Assembly: GCA_964607245.1 (NCBI GenBank)
Contig: CAZSIB010000003.1
Location: 57,984-121,983 of the forward strand
Direction: 5' to 3'
DNA length: 64,000 bases
Origin: CAZLPZ01 sp964607245
GTDB taxonomy: Bacteria > Pseudomonadota > Alphaproteobacteria > Micavibrionales > Micavibrionaceae
Shown: positions 52,419 through 61,762 of the stretch, in pieces
How the letters are laid out: each line of letters begins with the position of its first letter
Position numbering within the stretch: the first letter of the stretch is position 1
Position numbers and translations under genes: made by a program
The notes under the pieces: model-generated
Database searches by the model: none
What the model was told of the DNA's origin: nothing
The model's input: only the letters and a program-made list of their open reading frames with translations

Positions 52419-53162
52419 TTACTTCCCGTTCGCCGCGGTTTGCATTTCTTTCGCCATTTTTTCAAGTGTTTCGCTGCCGACAAAGCCGCGCAGCACTTGA
52501 TCTTTTGCGGCAAATCCAGGCGTTCCCGACAACCCTAAGGACGAGAAAAGCTGCATATTTTTGGAAATCTGGGTCATCACCTCTTCTTTGGCGGCGGCTT
52601 CTTTCACCTTGTCAGGATCAAGTCCCGCATCCTTGGCAATTGCGCGCAAACTTTCTTCGTTTTTAGGACCAGTGAAGCTCATCGCAGCTTTGTGGAATTC
52701 GGTATATTTCCCTTGTTTCCCAGCAGCAATCGCCCATTTCGCCGCCTCAAGTGAAGTCGGGCCTAAAATCGGTGTGTCAACAAGGATAATTTTAATGTCT
52801 TTGTTTCGTTCAACCAGCGCGTTCAGATCTTTATACGCCTGCTTGCAATAGCCGCAGTTGTAATCAAAAAATTCGACAAAGGCGACCGCGGCCTTTGGAT
52901 TCCCCAAAACCGCATAGGCCGGATTCTTAAAAAGCTCATCTGATTTTTCAGCGAGCACCTTTTTCGCGGCTTCCGCCGCTGCCTCTTCCTGTTTTTGTTG
53001 ATGCTTGTCAGCGGCCTCAAACAATACTTCTGGATTATCCAGAATGTATTGGCGCACAATCGCCTCAATTTCTTTCTTTTGCGCATCGGTCATTCCGGCC
53101 TGGGCCGCCACAGGGGCCAAAAGTGCAGAAAAAGCAAAAAGGGATAAAAGCGCGCGCCGCAT
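52419..53162 (-). CDS. DsbA-family thiol:disulfide oxidoreductase
   Basis: This 247-residue periplasmic protein has signal MRRALLSLFAFSALLAPVAAQA. A helical Ala/Glu-rich stretch (about 25-75) precedes the thioredoxin fold with active site CGYC in FDYNCGYCKQ and the cis-Pro loop GTPGF (about 224). This is the Com1/DsbA-like two-part type. AAAGGA precedes the ATG. It is upstream of and possibly co-transcribed with the copper chaperone, so its substrates may include copper-handling proteins. Confidence 0.9.
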   Translation of the reverse strand: MRRALLSLFAFSALLAPVAAQAGMTDAQKKEIEAIVRQYILDNPEVLFEAADKHQQKQEEAAAEAAKKVLAEKSDELFKNPAYAVLGNPKAAVAFVEFFDYNCGYCKQAYKDLNALVERNKDIKIILVDTPILGPTSLEAAKWAIAAGKQGKYTEFHKAAMSFTGPKNEESLRAIAKDAGLDPDKVKEAAAKEEVMTQISKNMQLFSSLGLSGTPGFAAKDQVLRGFVGSETLEKMAKEMQTAANGK

Positions 53163-53346
53163 GGAAAATATCCTTTCGAGAAAAAACCGACAGAGACCCA
53201 CGCCTGATCCGGGCGGAGTGATGACGCTAGCATGCGTGAAATGTCCCCAAACTGCAAGATATTTATGCGCGCGGGAACCATTCCCTTTGCCCAGTAACTA
53301 TGTGTATGATATCTGCCGTATCGACATTTTGCCCTTGGAAAAATCT

Positions 53347-54204
53347 ATGCGTTTTATTTTTCTTCTGCTCGTTTCTTTCGTTTTTACAGCCACCGCCCCA
53401 GCACGCGCGGATGACCCCGCCTTACCGGCGCCCCTTGCCGATATGGCGGCCGCTGGTACGGCCATGAAATACTTGGGCCGCGATTTGGGATATGACGGAT
53501 GGCTTGCCATTAAAGATGGTCAGGAACAATATTTTTATGCGACCCCAGATGGATCCGCGATTTTTCTGGGCGTCCTTTTTAATAAAAACGGCCGCGCGAT
53601 CACCTATGACCAAATGAAACGCCTGCAGGGAAAAAAAGACCCCATTTTTGACGATCTGATAAATGCGCCGTCCCAGAAAACGAAACCGGTCGCGAATGCG
53701 TTGACCACAACGTCGACAGAGCCCCGGGCCACAGAGACCCGCGTGGCGAGCCCCGCCCAGGAATTTTTGGCCGATGTCCTTAAAGGGCATGCCTTTACGA
53801 TGGGCGCGGCCCAAGCCCCTGATATCTATATGTTTGTCGACCCGCTTTGCCCCCACTGCAAGGATATGTTGCGGGTCTTGAGGCCCGCCGTGAGAGGCGG
53901 AAAACTGCGGATTCATGTCTTGATGGTTGGCGCCTTGTTCCCGGAAAGCGGTCCGCTGGCCGTTCATGTTGTTGGGAGTACAGATCCAACAGCTGCGCTT
54001 GACGCCATCATGGCCGGAAACCGTCCGACCCTTGCAAAAGATGCCCACACCTCCACCCCTGACCTTGATGCCAATCTCGCCATTTTGAAAAAATGGAAAT
54101 TTGAGGGCACGCCCATTACCGTCTATCGCGCGAAAGACAACACAATCAAGTTACTGCAAGGCGCCGCCGCAAAAGCGGATTTGATTCTTAATGATTTACC
54201 GTAA
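53347..54204 (+). CDS. DsbC/DsbG-like periplasmic thiol isomerase
   Basis: This 285-residue protein has a signal peptide (MRFIFLLLVSFVFTATAPARA). A small N-terminal domain (about 30-100) has a DsbC/G-like dimerisation pattern (YATPDGSAIFLGVLFNKNGRAIT). A linker leads to a thioredoxin fold with active site CPHC (168-171) after VDPLC and a cis-Pro in GTPITVY. CxHC centres with this domain plan are seen in disulfide isomerases near conjugation/secretion loci. The ATG at 53347 begins the signal peptide; an upstream in-frame start adds unrelated residues. It heads a five-gene plus-strand cluster. Confidence 0.85.
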   Translation: MRFIFLLLVSFVFTATAPARADDPALPAPLADMAAAGTAMKYLGRDLGYDGWLAIKDGQEQYFYATPDGSAIFLGVLFNKNGRAITYDQMKRLQGKKDPIFDDLINAPSQKTKPVANALTTTSTEPRATETRVASPAQEFLADVLKGHAFTMGAAQAPDIYMFVDPLCPHCKDMLRVLRPAVRGGKLRIHVLMVGALFPESGPLAVHVVGSTDPTAALDAIMAGNRPTLAKDAHTSTPDLDANLAILKKWKFEGTPITVYRAKDNTIKLLQGAAAKADLILNDLP

Positions 54205-54317
54205 GGTTAAATCATGTTAAGGTTCTGTTGGGAAATGGTCGCGTAGGGTATCCTGATCAAAAGCTGTGTATTCTGAATGCGCCCGCGAATTTAAGAAATC
54301 TGAAGAGAGACAATAAC

Positions 54318-55415
54318 GTGTTGTTCAAGCCTGCCCAGCCCCGCCATTCTTATTTGCTGACCATGTTTGAAAAACTCGGGACGCCCTTGATGGTCGCCGT
54401 TGCAGAAGCAACCGAACGCGACCGCCTGGTGGCGTTACAGCAAGGACAAAAAAACCCCGAAACCCCCGATCAGGAAGAAGCCGAACGTATCGCAAGTCTT
54501 TTAAAATCCGCCGCTGAAATGGGATTCGCCCTGTCCCATCAGATGGATTTGCGCATGCTTGATGCCTCGGCGGCAGACGGCGTTCGGTTAACACTGGCAA
54601 CCCTGGCCGCCCCTCTTGTTGCGAATCTCTACCGTGTGAATGGCCGCACACCCGCGACCCACGACATCGACCGCATGGTTGCCGCGATGCAGGCGGTCAC
54701 ATTATTTGCGGATAATTATAACGCCGCAGCGGATGCCAATGTCCGTTTGCAAAATATCGACGAAGATTTCGCGCCCGCTGATTCCGCGCAAGTTCAACTC
54801 ATGACCCTCTCGGCTCTGATGCCTGCCATTAACGCGGTATGTACTTTTTCATTTGGACAGCCCGAGAAAAATTTACTCGCCCAAGTGACCGAACGGCTTC
54901 ATGCCACCGCGCGCGGCTTGCGGTCGACCTTCTTTGGCGGGCTTTCTGAACGCGATGCTTTACGCGCGGAAATCACCTTACTGCGCGTCGCTGCAAATTT
55001 ATATTCCCAGGTTCATTTCACTGAAATGTCAAAATTGATGTTTCTTGAGGATGCCGAACGTGACCAGGTAGACCTGTCCGCCCGTCTTCAAGACTTGTGG
55101 GGCATTGTGGACCAACGCTTGGCCATGCTGTCCGTCCTTGCGGATGCTCTTGCTGGAAAATCAGGTGTCCAAACCACGGGGCAGACAAGCGGTGGGCAAC
55201 AGCCCGCCGTTCCTGCCGCAACGATTTCCTCTGTACAAAACACAACGCCACCCCCTGCCCCAGGTACAGCAACCCCGCTTTCGGCCTTTGCCGCACCCAA
55301 AGCACCGGCAACCTCTGCACCACCTCAAACCACGCAAACCGCCAGCAGCAGCAACGGCGCAAGCCCCCTGTCCTTCTTTTCCAAACCCAAAGAAACCGTG
55401 GGAGGCGATAAATGA
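54318..55415 (+). CDS. Unknown protein of the 53-58 kb cluster, helical with Pro-rich tail
   Basis: The product has about 365 residues. The body (about 1-285) is mostly helical and soluble, with no recognised domain. The last 80 residues are rich in Pro, Ala, Thr and Gln and look disordered (PAVPAATISSV, TPPPAPGTATPL). A GTG start at 54318 has an AAGAGAGA site; an ATG at 54363 is an alternative. The stop overlaps the transglycosylase start (ATGA). No signal peptide is evident, so it may be cytosolic or an assembly or coupling factor. Confidence 0.72.
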   Translation: MLFKPAQPRHSYLLTMFEKLGTPLMVAVAEATERDRLVALQQGQKNPETPDQEEAERIASLLKSAAEMGFALSHQMDLRMLDASAADGVRLTLATLAAPLVANLYRVNGRTPATHDIDRMVAAMQAVTLFADNYNAAADANVRLQNIDEDFAPADSAQVQLMTLSALMPAINAVCTFSFGQPEKNLLAQVTERLHATARGLRSTFFGGLSERDALRAEITLLRVAANLYSQVHFTEMSKLMFLEDAERDQVDLSARLQDLWGIVDQRLAMLSVLADALAGKSGVQTTGQTSGGQQPAVPAATISSVQNTTPPPAPGTATPLSAFAAPKAPATSAPPQTTQTASSSNGASPLSFFSKPKETVGGDK

Positions 55416-56020
55416 GTAAAGTTCTCGCTGCTTGCCTGATCCTTGCTGCCCAAAACTATTCTGTGCCGCCCGCGGTCCTTGTTGGAATTTATAACGTCGA
55501 AGGCGGACAAATCGGGCAACAAGTTTCAAATAAAAATGGGACGTATGATTTGGGACCGATGCAGATCAATACTCTCTGGGTTCCAGAACTTGCGGATTAT
55601 TGGGGGGTCAGCGAGACCACCGCCAAAAAATGGGTCCGCGATGACGCCTGTACCAATATGAATGTCTCGGCCTGGATTTTACGCCAACATTTGAACGAAA
55701 CTGGGTCACTCGCCCAGGCGATTGCGCATTATCATTCGAGGACTCCCGAACGCGGGACGAATTATCGACGCAAGGTTGTGTCCGCCATGGCGCGGCAGGG
55801 CCTCATCCGTCCGCCAGGCAGTGCGCCGATGCCCGCGTCTTCCGTGACCGTCCATGCGCGCCAAAGCGACCGATTTGGGAAACAAGCCGCGCGGTCCTCG
55901 CCGGTCAAGGCGACAACCGGATTAAAAGTTGCGGGCACGGCAGGCTTGCGTCCTGTCGATTCCACCCGCCGCAGCGCCATGAATTCGATCGTGGTGTATA
56001 ACCCCGTTGCCCGGCCGTAA
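55412..56020 (+). CDS. Lytic transglycosylase (SLT-domain) protein
   Basis: The product has 202 residues. The SLT core (about 1-125) has catalytic Glu in YNVEGGQIG and GTYDLGPMQINTLW. The EGG...NGTYDLGPMQIN pattern is typical of conjugation- and secretion-associated transglycosylases that open the cell wall for an envelope machine. The first residues belong to the domain and no classic signal peptide is visible, so export is unclear. A Ser/Arg/Thr-rich tail of about 75 residues follows. It overlaps the preceding gene and so is co-translated. Confidence 0.85.
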   Translation: MSKVLAACLILAAQNYSVPPAVLVGIYNVEGGQIGQQVSNKNGTYDLGPMQINTLWVPELADYWGVSETTAKKWVRDDACTNMNVSAWILRQHLNETGSLAQAIAHYHSRTPERGTNYRRKVVSAMARQGLIRPPGSAPMPASSVTVHARQSDRFGKQAARSSPVKATTGLKVAGTAGLRPVDSTRRSAMNSIVVYNPVARP

Positions 56021-56094
56021 CCCTTTATTTATGACATTTCTTTCTTTTTCGGCCCGGTTTGCGCTATAATGGGCGGTAACAAGGATTTTTAACG

Positions 56095-56541
56095 ATGTCC
56101 ACAACACCAATGGATCAACTCACCCAGATGGGGTTTGACCGTATGACGCTGCAAGACGCTGTGTTAACGGCCCTTGCGAACGATGAACGCGCGCGCCTGC
56201 CCCACGGAGCCGCGACCGTCCTTCCGGCGCTTTATACCTATATGACGCCCGATTTAATTGCCGCGCAAAACGGCCAAGTCATGCTGATCCATGAAAAACC
56301 TCTGCCGGCCCCCATCTGGTGGGCGGATTATGATCCTGAACTCAAACAGCTTGTTTTCGTGACTATCGGTGGGCAAATCATGGATTTAGGGATTAAAATC
56401 CCACCTGTGATCGATGGGTTTCTCCGCGCGGGCCGCGATATTGTCCTCGTTGAAATCGATCTTGAGGGAAATATTTTAAACGTTCAGGACCGCAAAATTG
56501 TGGTCCGTCAAACCGCGTCGCTGGACGCTTTGAAACAATAA
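56095..56541 (+). CDS. Unknown protein of the 53-58 kb cluster, small soluble
   Basis: The product has 148 residues, with no signal peptide or membrane helix. The N-terminal MDQLTQMGFDRMTLQDAVL is helical; later stretches such as LKQLVFVTIGGQIMDLGIKI and RDIVLVEIDLEGNIL alternate like beta strands. No family is recognised. It lies 74 bases after the transglycosylase gene and 11 bases before the next gene on the same strand. Co-transcription suggests a part in the same process. Confidence 0.72.
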   Translation: MSTTPMDQLTQMGFDRMTLQDAVLTALANDERARLPHGAATVLPALYTYMTPDLIAAQNGQVMLIHEKPLPAPIWWADYDPELKQLVFVTIGGQIMDLGIKIPPVIDGFLRAGRDIVLVEIDLEGNILNVQDRKIVVRQTASLDALKQ

Positions 56542-56552
56542 GGGGGTATTAA

Positions 56553-57932
56553 ATGTTTGGATGGGTATTAGAAAAACGTGGTTATACCCCAGAAGTCGCA
56601 ACAGGATTAAGCACCTTTGGGGCTAACGCCTTGTTGGAAATGGATGGAATAAGCGATGCCACCTTTGGCCGCTACGAAAAAGGGGGTGCCGGGGCATCCG
56701 CGACAAACACCACCGCCTTTAACGGTGCCTATGACGCGATCAAAAAATTAACCCGCACGGATCTCACCTTTGCCACGGGACTTGCCGAACGCCACCGCCA
56801 AAATCCCAAGGCCTATCAACAAACGATGGATAATCTATCAAAGACGATGATCGAAAATCCCGCGATCGCCGCCAAGGTTGAAGGTATCGCCAAATCCGGA
56901 AACGGCGCCCAGATGCTCGGGCTTTATGATGATTTTCAAAAGGACCCGGGCGCCACATATAACAAACTTGCGGGTGTGACACCCACCCCGGCTGCCGGAC
57001 CCACCACCGCCGGCACACCATCGCAACCCGCCGGGGACGATACGCGCCGCGACCAGTATGACGCGGCCACCGCGAAAGCGCGGTTTGAGGGGATGATGAA
57101 AGACCCGAACAATAAAAAACTCGCCGATGCAATTAAACAGAGTAAAGCCGAGGATAAAATCCTGGCAGAACTTCAGAAAAAACCGGATCTGGTCAAAAAT
57201 TTTGATCTGCCACCAAACCGTGCCCAGTATCAGAACACCCTTGAAAAGGGCGACATGGCCGGGTTCATGGCAAAATTTACAGGCGCGGATATTCAACCCC
57301 AAACGACCCAGGCTGGAATGGCCGGCGGCATTGGCGATGTGGTCAGTGGCCTCATGGACTTTGTCAAAGGGATGCTGGGGGACAGTGGGGGACCCGGCGG
57401 GCGGGGTGGCCACGGCCTTATGGGGATTCTGGCGAAGGTTGGATCGGCCCTGGGGATCGGCGTTTTGGGCCCGGCGACCAACGTGAACCGCATGCTTGAA
57501 AAAAACCCGATTTTTGCGAAAACCATGGATCTGGATGGTTATGCCGCCGATTTGACGCGTCAGGCACAAAGCAGCAATCCGCAATTGGCGGCCGACGCCC
57601 AAAAACAACTGGCAAAATTAGGAATCGATAAAAAAGAGGGACAGGATATCGCCCGGGGCGAGGCCGGTGTCTATCACGTGGGCATCGAACAAACCGCGAT
57701 CAAAGGCAAAGACCCCAAAACCGGCCAAGACGTCATTACCGGGTTTAAACCCGAGGCCAAGGGTGTTGTCATGCGCTATACAGATTTGAATGGCCTCGTC
57801 GACGCGACCAAACCCCAGGCGGGATCAACGCCCGCGACACCCGCCCCCGTAAACACTGGGCCGAAATCAACGGATCCGGCGGCGACAAACGAGTTACGCC
57901 CACCAATGCCCGCCGCAGTGACAACGGAATAG
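56553..57932 (+). CDS. Large unknown protein of the 53-58 kb cluster with Gly-rich hydrophobic hairpin
   Basis: The product has 459 residues. An N-terminal helical part (about 1-130), a Pro/Thr-rich linker, another helical part, and a Gly-rich hydrophobic stretch at about 265-310 (MAGGIGDVVSGLM ... HGLMGILAKVGSALGIG) suggest a membrane-inserting hairpin. A disordered Pro/Ala/Thr tail closes the protein. GGGGG precedes the ATG. The layout would fit a translocated or pore-forming protein, or a structural component. No known family is recognised. It ends five bases before the convergent cvpA. Confidence 0.75.
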   Translation: MFGWVLEKRGYTPEVATGLSTFGANALLEMDGISDATFGRYEKGGAGASATNTTAFNGAYDAIKKLTRTDLTFATGLAERHRQNPKAYQQTMDNLSKTMIENPAIAAKVEGIAKSGNGAQMLGLYDDFQKDPGATYNKLAGVTPTPAAGPTTAGTPSQPAGDDTRRDQYDAATAKARFEGMMKDPNNKKLADAIKQSKAEDKILAELQKKPDLVKNFDLPPNRAQYQNTLEKGDMAGFMAKFTGADIQPQTTQAGMAGGIGDVVSGLMDFVKGMLGDSGGPGGRGGHGLMGILAKVGSALGIGVLGPATNVNRMLEKNPIFAKTMDLDGYAADLTRQAQSSNPQLAADAQKQLAKLGIDKKEGQDIARGEAGVYHVGIEQTAIKGKDPKTGQDVITGFKPEAKGVVMRYTDLNGLVDATKPQAGSTPATPAPVNTGPKSTDPAATNELRPPMPAAVTTE

Positions 57933-57936
57933 GGGT

Positions 57937-58677
57937 TTACTCTGACTGTCCCTGATCAATCAGGCGATCAAGATCGCGCCGCGCGTTGGGGTCATAGCCA
58001 GATTCAGGTGCGGTGGCGGCAGGGTCGGGCGTTGTCGCCTCTTCCGTTTTTGGACGGACCGATGACCCAGGTTTCAAGACATCCAACTCTTCCAGATGTT
58101 CGCGGGCGTTTTTACCGTTTTCACCCGAGGTACTTGTCCCCTCATCGTCGCCAAACGGCACCATCATGCTCGGCATCATGTTCTGAAGCCAAGACGACAC
58201 GGCCTCAACGTACAGATGCGTGCGCGATTCCTTGAACCATTCTTTTTTCGTGTCTTTGTCCATCACGATATGGACGGGAAGATAAAAAATACCAAGAATC
58301 AGTAATCCGCGGAGCAACCCAAACACAACGCCCAAGGTGCGATCGACCGCCCCTAGGCCAAGTGCCCGCACCTGTTCTGCAATCAGGTGCGAAATAAAGG
58401 ACAAGACCCCGAAAATCAGGATAAACACGACGCCATAGGCCAGCACGGCGGAAACCAGCGTCATGGGAATGACGTCGAACAGTTTGGCGGCCTTTTCGTC
58501 ACCCGCCACCCCAAGCCACGTATCCATGAACGGGCGCACATCATCACCAAAGGCGAGCGCCGCCAAAAGCCCGCCAATCGCGCCGAAGATGGTCAAGATC
58601 TCGCGAATAAACCCGCGCCAAAACGCATGAAGCGCAGAGATCAGCAAAACGGCAATAACAATCGTGTCAAAGATCAT
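57937..58677 (-). CDS. cvpA: CvpA-family inner-membrane protein
   Basis: This 246-residue protein has four membrane helices (about 4-22, 27-45, 66-95 and 105-130). FDTIVIAVLLISALHAFWRGFIREIL and VDRTLGVVFGLLRGLLIL are CvpA signatures. A long cytosolic Ser/Pro/Glu-rich tail of about 90 residues follows, as often in alphaproteobacteria. CvpA is linked to envelope integrity and colicin V production. It lies 21 bases downstream of radA in the same direction, the common radA-cvpA pair; purF, which often follows, is missing. Confidence 0.93.
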   Translation of the reverse strand: MIFDTIVIAVLLISALHAFWRGFIREILTIFGAIGGLLAALAFGDDVRPFMDTWLGVAGDEKAAKLFDVIPMTLVSAVLAYGVVFILIFGVLSFISHLIAEQVRALGLGAVDRTLGVVFGLLRGLLILGIFYLPVHIVMDKDTKKEWFKESRTHLYVEAVSSWLQNMMPSMMVPFGDDEGTSTSGENGKNAREHLEELDVLKPGSSVRPKTEEATTPDPAATAPESGYDPNARRDLDRLIDQGQSE

Positions 58678-58698
58678 GATGTGTATTGATAAGGGAGA

Positions 58699-60123
58699 TT
58701 AACCAGATTGTCCAGCACGCTTGGGTTTTGAATTTATGTCATTCCCCAATAGCCCGAATAAATCCTGAATGTGACGCAGGTCAACAAGGGTCATCCCCGG
58801 TGTTGCGGGCGGGACAGATTTATCTTTTTTGATGCGGGCGGGTAACACCGCGTGATGAAACCCCAGTTTCGCCGCCTCACGCAGGCGTAAATCGGGTTGC
58901 GGCACCTGGCGGACCTCGCCCGCCAAACCCACTTCACCGAAAAACACCATGTCATGGGGCACGGGCACGCCCGAATGCGCCGACAGGAGCGCAGCGACCA
59001 CAGCCGCGTCCGCCGCCGGTTCCGAAATGCGCAATCCCCCGGCCACGTTTAAAAAAACATCCATCCCCGAAAATGCAATGCCGCAGCGTGTTTCGAGCAC
59101 CGCAAGCACCATGGCCAACCGCGCGGCGTCCCACCCAATCACCGCACGGCGCGGGGTACCCAAACCCGAACTTGCAACGAGCGCCTGAATTTCAACCAGA
59201 ACAGGCCGCGTGCCCTCAACCCCCGCAAACACGCTTGACCCCGGCGCGTCCACCTGGCGCTGGGCCAGGAAAAGTTCGGATGGATTGGGTACTTCCTCAA
59301 GACCTGCTTGCGACATCGCAAAGACGCCAATTTCATCGGTCGCGCCAAAGCGGTTTTTCACGGTGCGCAAAATGCGAAACTGATGGCCACGGTCGCCTTC
59401 AAAATACAAAACCGTATCAACCATGTGTTCAAGCACGCGCGGCCCCGCGATTTGCCCGTCTTTCGTGACATGCCCCACGATCAGAAGGCAACAATTATTT
59501 TTCTTGGCCGCGCGGATCAGTTCATGGGTGCAGGCCCGCACTTGCGTCACTGTGCCTGGCGCGCTTTCGACACTGTCCAGATACATCGTTTGAATGGAAT
59601 CGATCACCACCAAGCCCACGGGATTCTCGCGAGATTCAATCGTTGCAATAATTTCGCGCACATCCGTGGACGCTGCAAGCCCCACGGGCGCATGGTCGAG
59701 GCCCAAACGCTGGGCACGAAGGCGCACCTGATCGACAGCTTCCTCTCCCGACACATAAAGACACACCGTACCTTGAAGGGCCAGACGCGCCACCGCCTGG
59801 AGCAACAGGGTTGATTTCCCGATACCGGGATCCCCCCCAATAAGAAGGGCGGACGCCGAAACCAACCCACCGCCTACCACGCGGTCAAATTCCAGGATTC
59901 CAGTTTTGAGACGCGCGCGCGGCGGCCCGCCCACCTCAAATTGCAGGGACGAGACCGCAAGCGTACGGGATTTCCCCGGTTTGGCCTTGGCCGCATAGGG
60001 GGTTGCGGCCGCGGTTTCTTCGACAAAAGAATTCCACGCGCCGCAAGCATCGCATTTCCCCGACCATTTGGATGAAACCGTGCCGCAAGATTGACAGACG
60101 TAATGGGCTGTTGTTTTGGCCAT
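58699..60123 (-). CDS. radA: DNA repair protein RadA (Sms)
   Basis: RadA is a RecA-like ATPase that extends branch migration. The 474-residue protein has an N-terminal zinc motif (CQSCGTVSSKWSGKCDACGAW), Walker A GGDPGIGKST, the RadA-specific KNRFGATDEIGVF, and a Lon-protease-like C-terminal domain (AGGLRISEPAADAAVVAALLSA). The start at 60123 gives the usual MAKTTAHYVCQSC opening. An upstream in-frame start is less likely. The gene is upstream of cvpA. Confidence 0.95.
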   Translation of the reverse strand: MAKTTAHYVCQSCGTVSSKWSGKCDACGAWNSFVEETAAATPYAAKAKPGKSRTLAVSSLQFEVGGPPRARLKTGILEFDRVVGGGLVSASALLIGGDPGIGKSTLLLQAVARLALQGTVCLYVSGEEAVDQVRLRAQRLGLDHAPVGLAASTDVREIIATIESRENPVGLVVIDSIQTMYLDSVESAPGTVTQVRACTHELIRAAKKNNCCLLIVGHVTKDGQIAGPRVLEHMVDTVLYFEGDRGHQFRILRTVKNRFGATDEIGVFAMSQAGLEEVPNPSELFLAQRQVDAPGSSVFAGVEGTRPVLVEIQALVASSGLGTPRRAVIGWDAARLAMVLAVLETRCGIAFSGMDVFLNVAGGLRISEPAADAAVVAALLSAHSGVPVPHDMVFFGEVGLAGEVRQVPQPDLRLREAAKLGFHHAVLPARIKKDKSVPPATPGMTLVDLRHIQDLFGLLGNDINSKPKRAGQSG

Positions 60124-60169
60124 AGATCGAGAATATAGAACGAAACAAGAACGGTCAAGAGGTTTTCCG

Positions 60170-61762
60170 TTAACCCTCTTGCCGAAACGCCCAGCGGATT
60201 GTTTTTCGCGCGGCATACACATCGCCGCTTAAAACGAGCTGACGGGTTTTTTGCGGCAGGCCCGTGGCCCCTAGATACACGCTTTCTTCAAGACGTAATT
60301 CTTCTGCGTCATGTGCAAAGCGCAAGGCGCGGCCCGACGATAGTTTAAGAAGCGCCCCGCCCCCCTGGAGCAAATTCACCGTCACCCGTGGGTGAAGATG
60401 GAACCGGATGCTGTACGGAATGGGCACAACAGGAGGAATTGTTCCGGTCACGTCATCGAGTCCCCTGATGGCACATCCGTCTTGATCCAGAAAAATCTGG
60501 CGTGTATGGGTGAGACCGTTCCGCGCCGCGTACCCCTCATGGGTTACACGGACACCCATCCCGTCATCACTCTCTAGTCGTTCGGTTTCTACATGGGCCG
60601 GGCCCCGCACGGGAATGTTACTGTCCCCCCCCAAGGTCAGGGTGGAATGCGCAGCGGTTGCCGAGAGCAAATCCCGCCACATGGGATCGGAGCGGTGAGA
60701 CCCGCAGTTTACAACCACGCGGTCTTGTCCAATCCCCCATTCAAACGCGGTTGTTCCCGCATGATGCGTGCCTTGGGCGGCCCCGCAATCCACAATCACG
60801 GTTTGATCCAACGTCGCTAGTCGTTCAAATCCGGTTTGTGGTAATGACAGCGGCGCGCGCGCGTTAATTTGGGCAAAATGAAGAATTTGTTCCAGAACAT
60901 CGGCCTGACCTTCGCCCGATCCATGCGCAACGGTGAGTGCCCCATCGCCCAAACGAAAGAACCGCAAGGCCGGAACACAGCGGTCAATCCCGTGTGCCAG
61001 ATGTGCCGGGATCGGCACCCCGGCGCCCGCCAAAAGATGCCGTAGATCAATTAGTGTTTTTAAAACCCCGGGTAAATCGCCCGGACGCCTTGTATAGGGG
61101 CCGCCATCTGCCAAAATCAATTGGGCGACCGCGTGTTCAAATTGTTGTAAATAGCGTGCCTGATGCGCCTTATCATAAAGGACGGCGACCGACCCCGCAA
61201 AAAGGGCAGCAGCCCCGTCAAACGCATCCATCGGATGGGGTGTCCCCAGCGAAAATGCCCGTTTACAAGCATCTAAATCCTGTTTCAAAATAACCCGCAC
61301 CGCTTCTTGGGTCGCGGCGTCCAATCCCGGCGCATAAAAGGCATAGGCACCGATCAAGGCGAAAATGCGTGCGCGTGCGCGTTCGGGAGCCGTAATCCAT
61401 CCCGAGAGACCATTATTTACGGCAGCCCAACGCGCAATCAACCGAATGGCCGTGCGTCGCGCAGCCTCGTCCGAGACGGTCCGCAGATCGCGTAACCACC
61501 CAAATTCATGAAAAGCGGCGTCAATATCATGCCGGCCTTGCGGGCCCACAACAATATCCAGTTGATCATCTGTGAGGCGGGCGACAAAACGGACCAGTTC
61601 CTGGCCCCGCGCAACAACTCCCGGCCAAATATCGGGAGGGCAGGCATGAAAAGATAAAAGCGTGGCCCCGGATCCACTTTGAATCTGGCGGCGCCATTCC
61701 TCCCCACGCGCGGCAACCGCATGTTGAGTTTTTTGCATCAAACGATAAGTTTTACGCAGCAT
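60170..61762 (-). CDS. Heparinase II/III-family protein
   Basis: The product has 530 residues. An N-terminal alpha/alpha toroid (about 1-290) has DGGPYTRRPGDLPGVLK and LAHGIDRCVPALRFFRLGDG. The beta-sandwich C-terminal domain has VDCGAAQGTHHAGTTAFEW and the closing part of the family. Such chromosomal proteins are common beside rpe in Rhodospirillales, and the role in uronic-acid polysaccharide breakdown or envelope turnover is unclear. There is no signal peptide. It overlaps rpe by 11 bases, so the two are translated together. Confidence 0.9.
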   Translation of the reverse strand: MLRKTYRLMQKTQHAVAARGEEWRRQIQSGSGATLLSFHACPPDIWPGVVARGQELVRFVARLTDDQLDIVVGPQGRHDIDAAFHEFGWLRDLRTVSDEAARRTAIRLIARWAAVNNGLSGWITAPERARARIFALIGAYAFYAPGLDAATQEAVRVILKQDLDACKRAFSLGTPHPMDAFDGAAALFAGSVAVLYDKAHQARYLQQFEHAVAQLILADGGPYTRRPGDLPGVLKTLIDLRHLLAGAGVPIPAHLAHGIDRCVPALRFFRLGDGALTVAHGSGEGQADVLEQILHFAQINARAPLSLPQTGFERLATLDQTVIVDCGAAQGTHHAGTTAFEWGIGQDRVVVNCGSHRSDPMWRDLLSATAAHSTLTLGGDSNIPVRGPAHVETERLESDDGMGVRVTHEGYAARNGLTHTRQIFLDQDGCAIRGLDDVTGTIPPVVPIPYSIRFHLHPRVTVNLLQGGGALLKLSSGRALRFAHDAEELRLEESVYLGATGLPQKTRQLVLSGDVYAARKTIRWAFRQEG

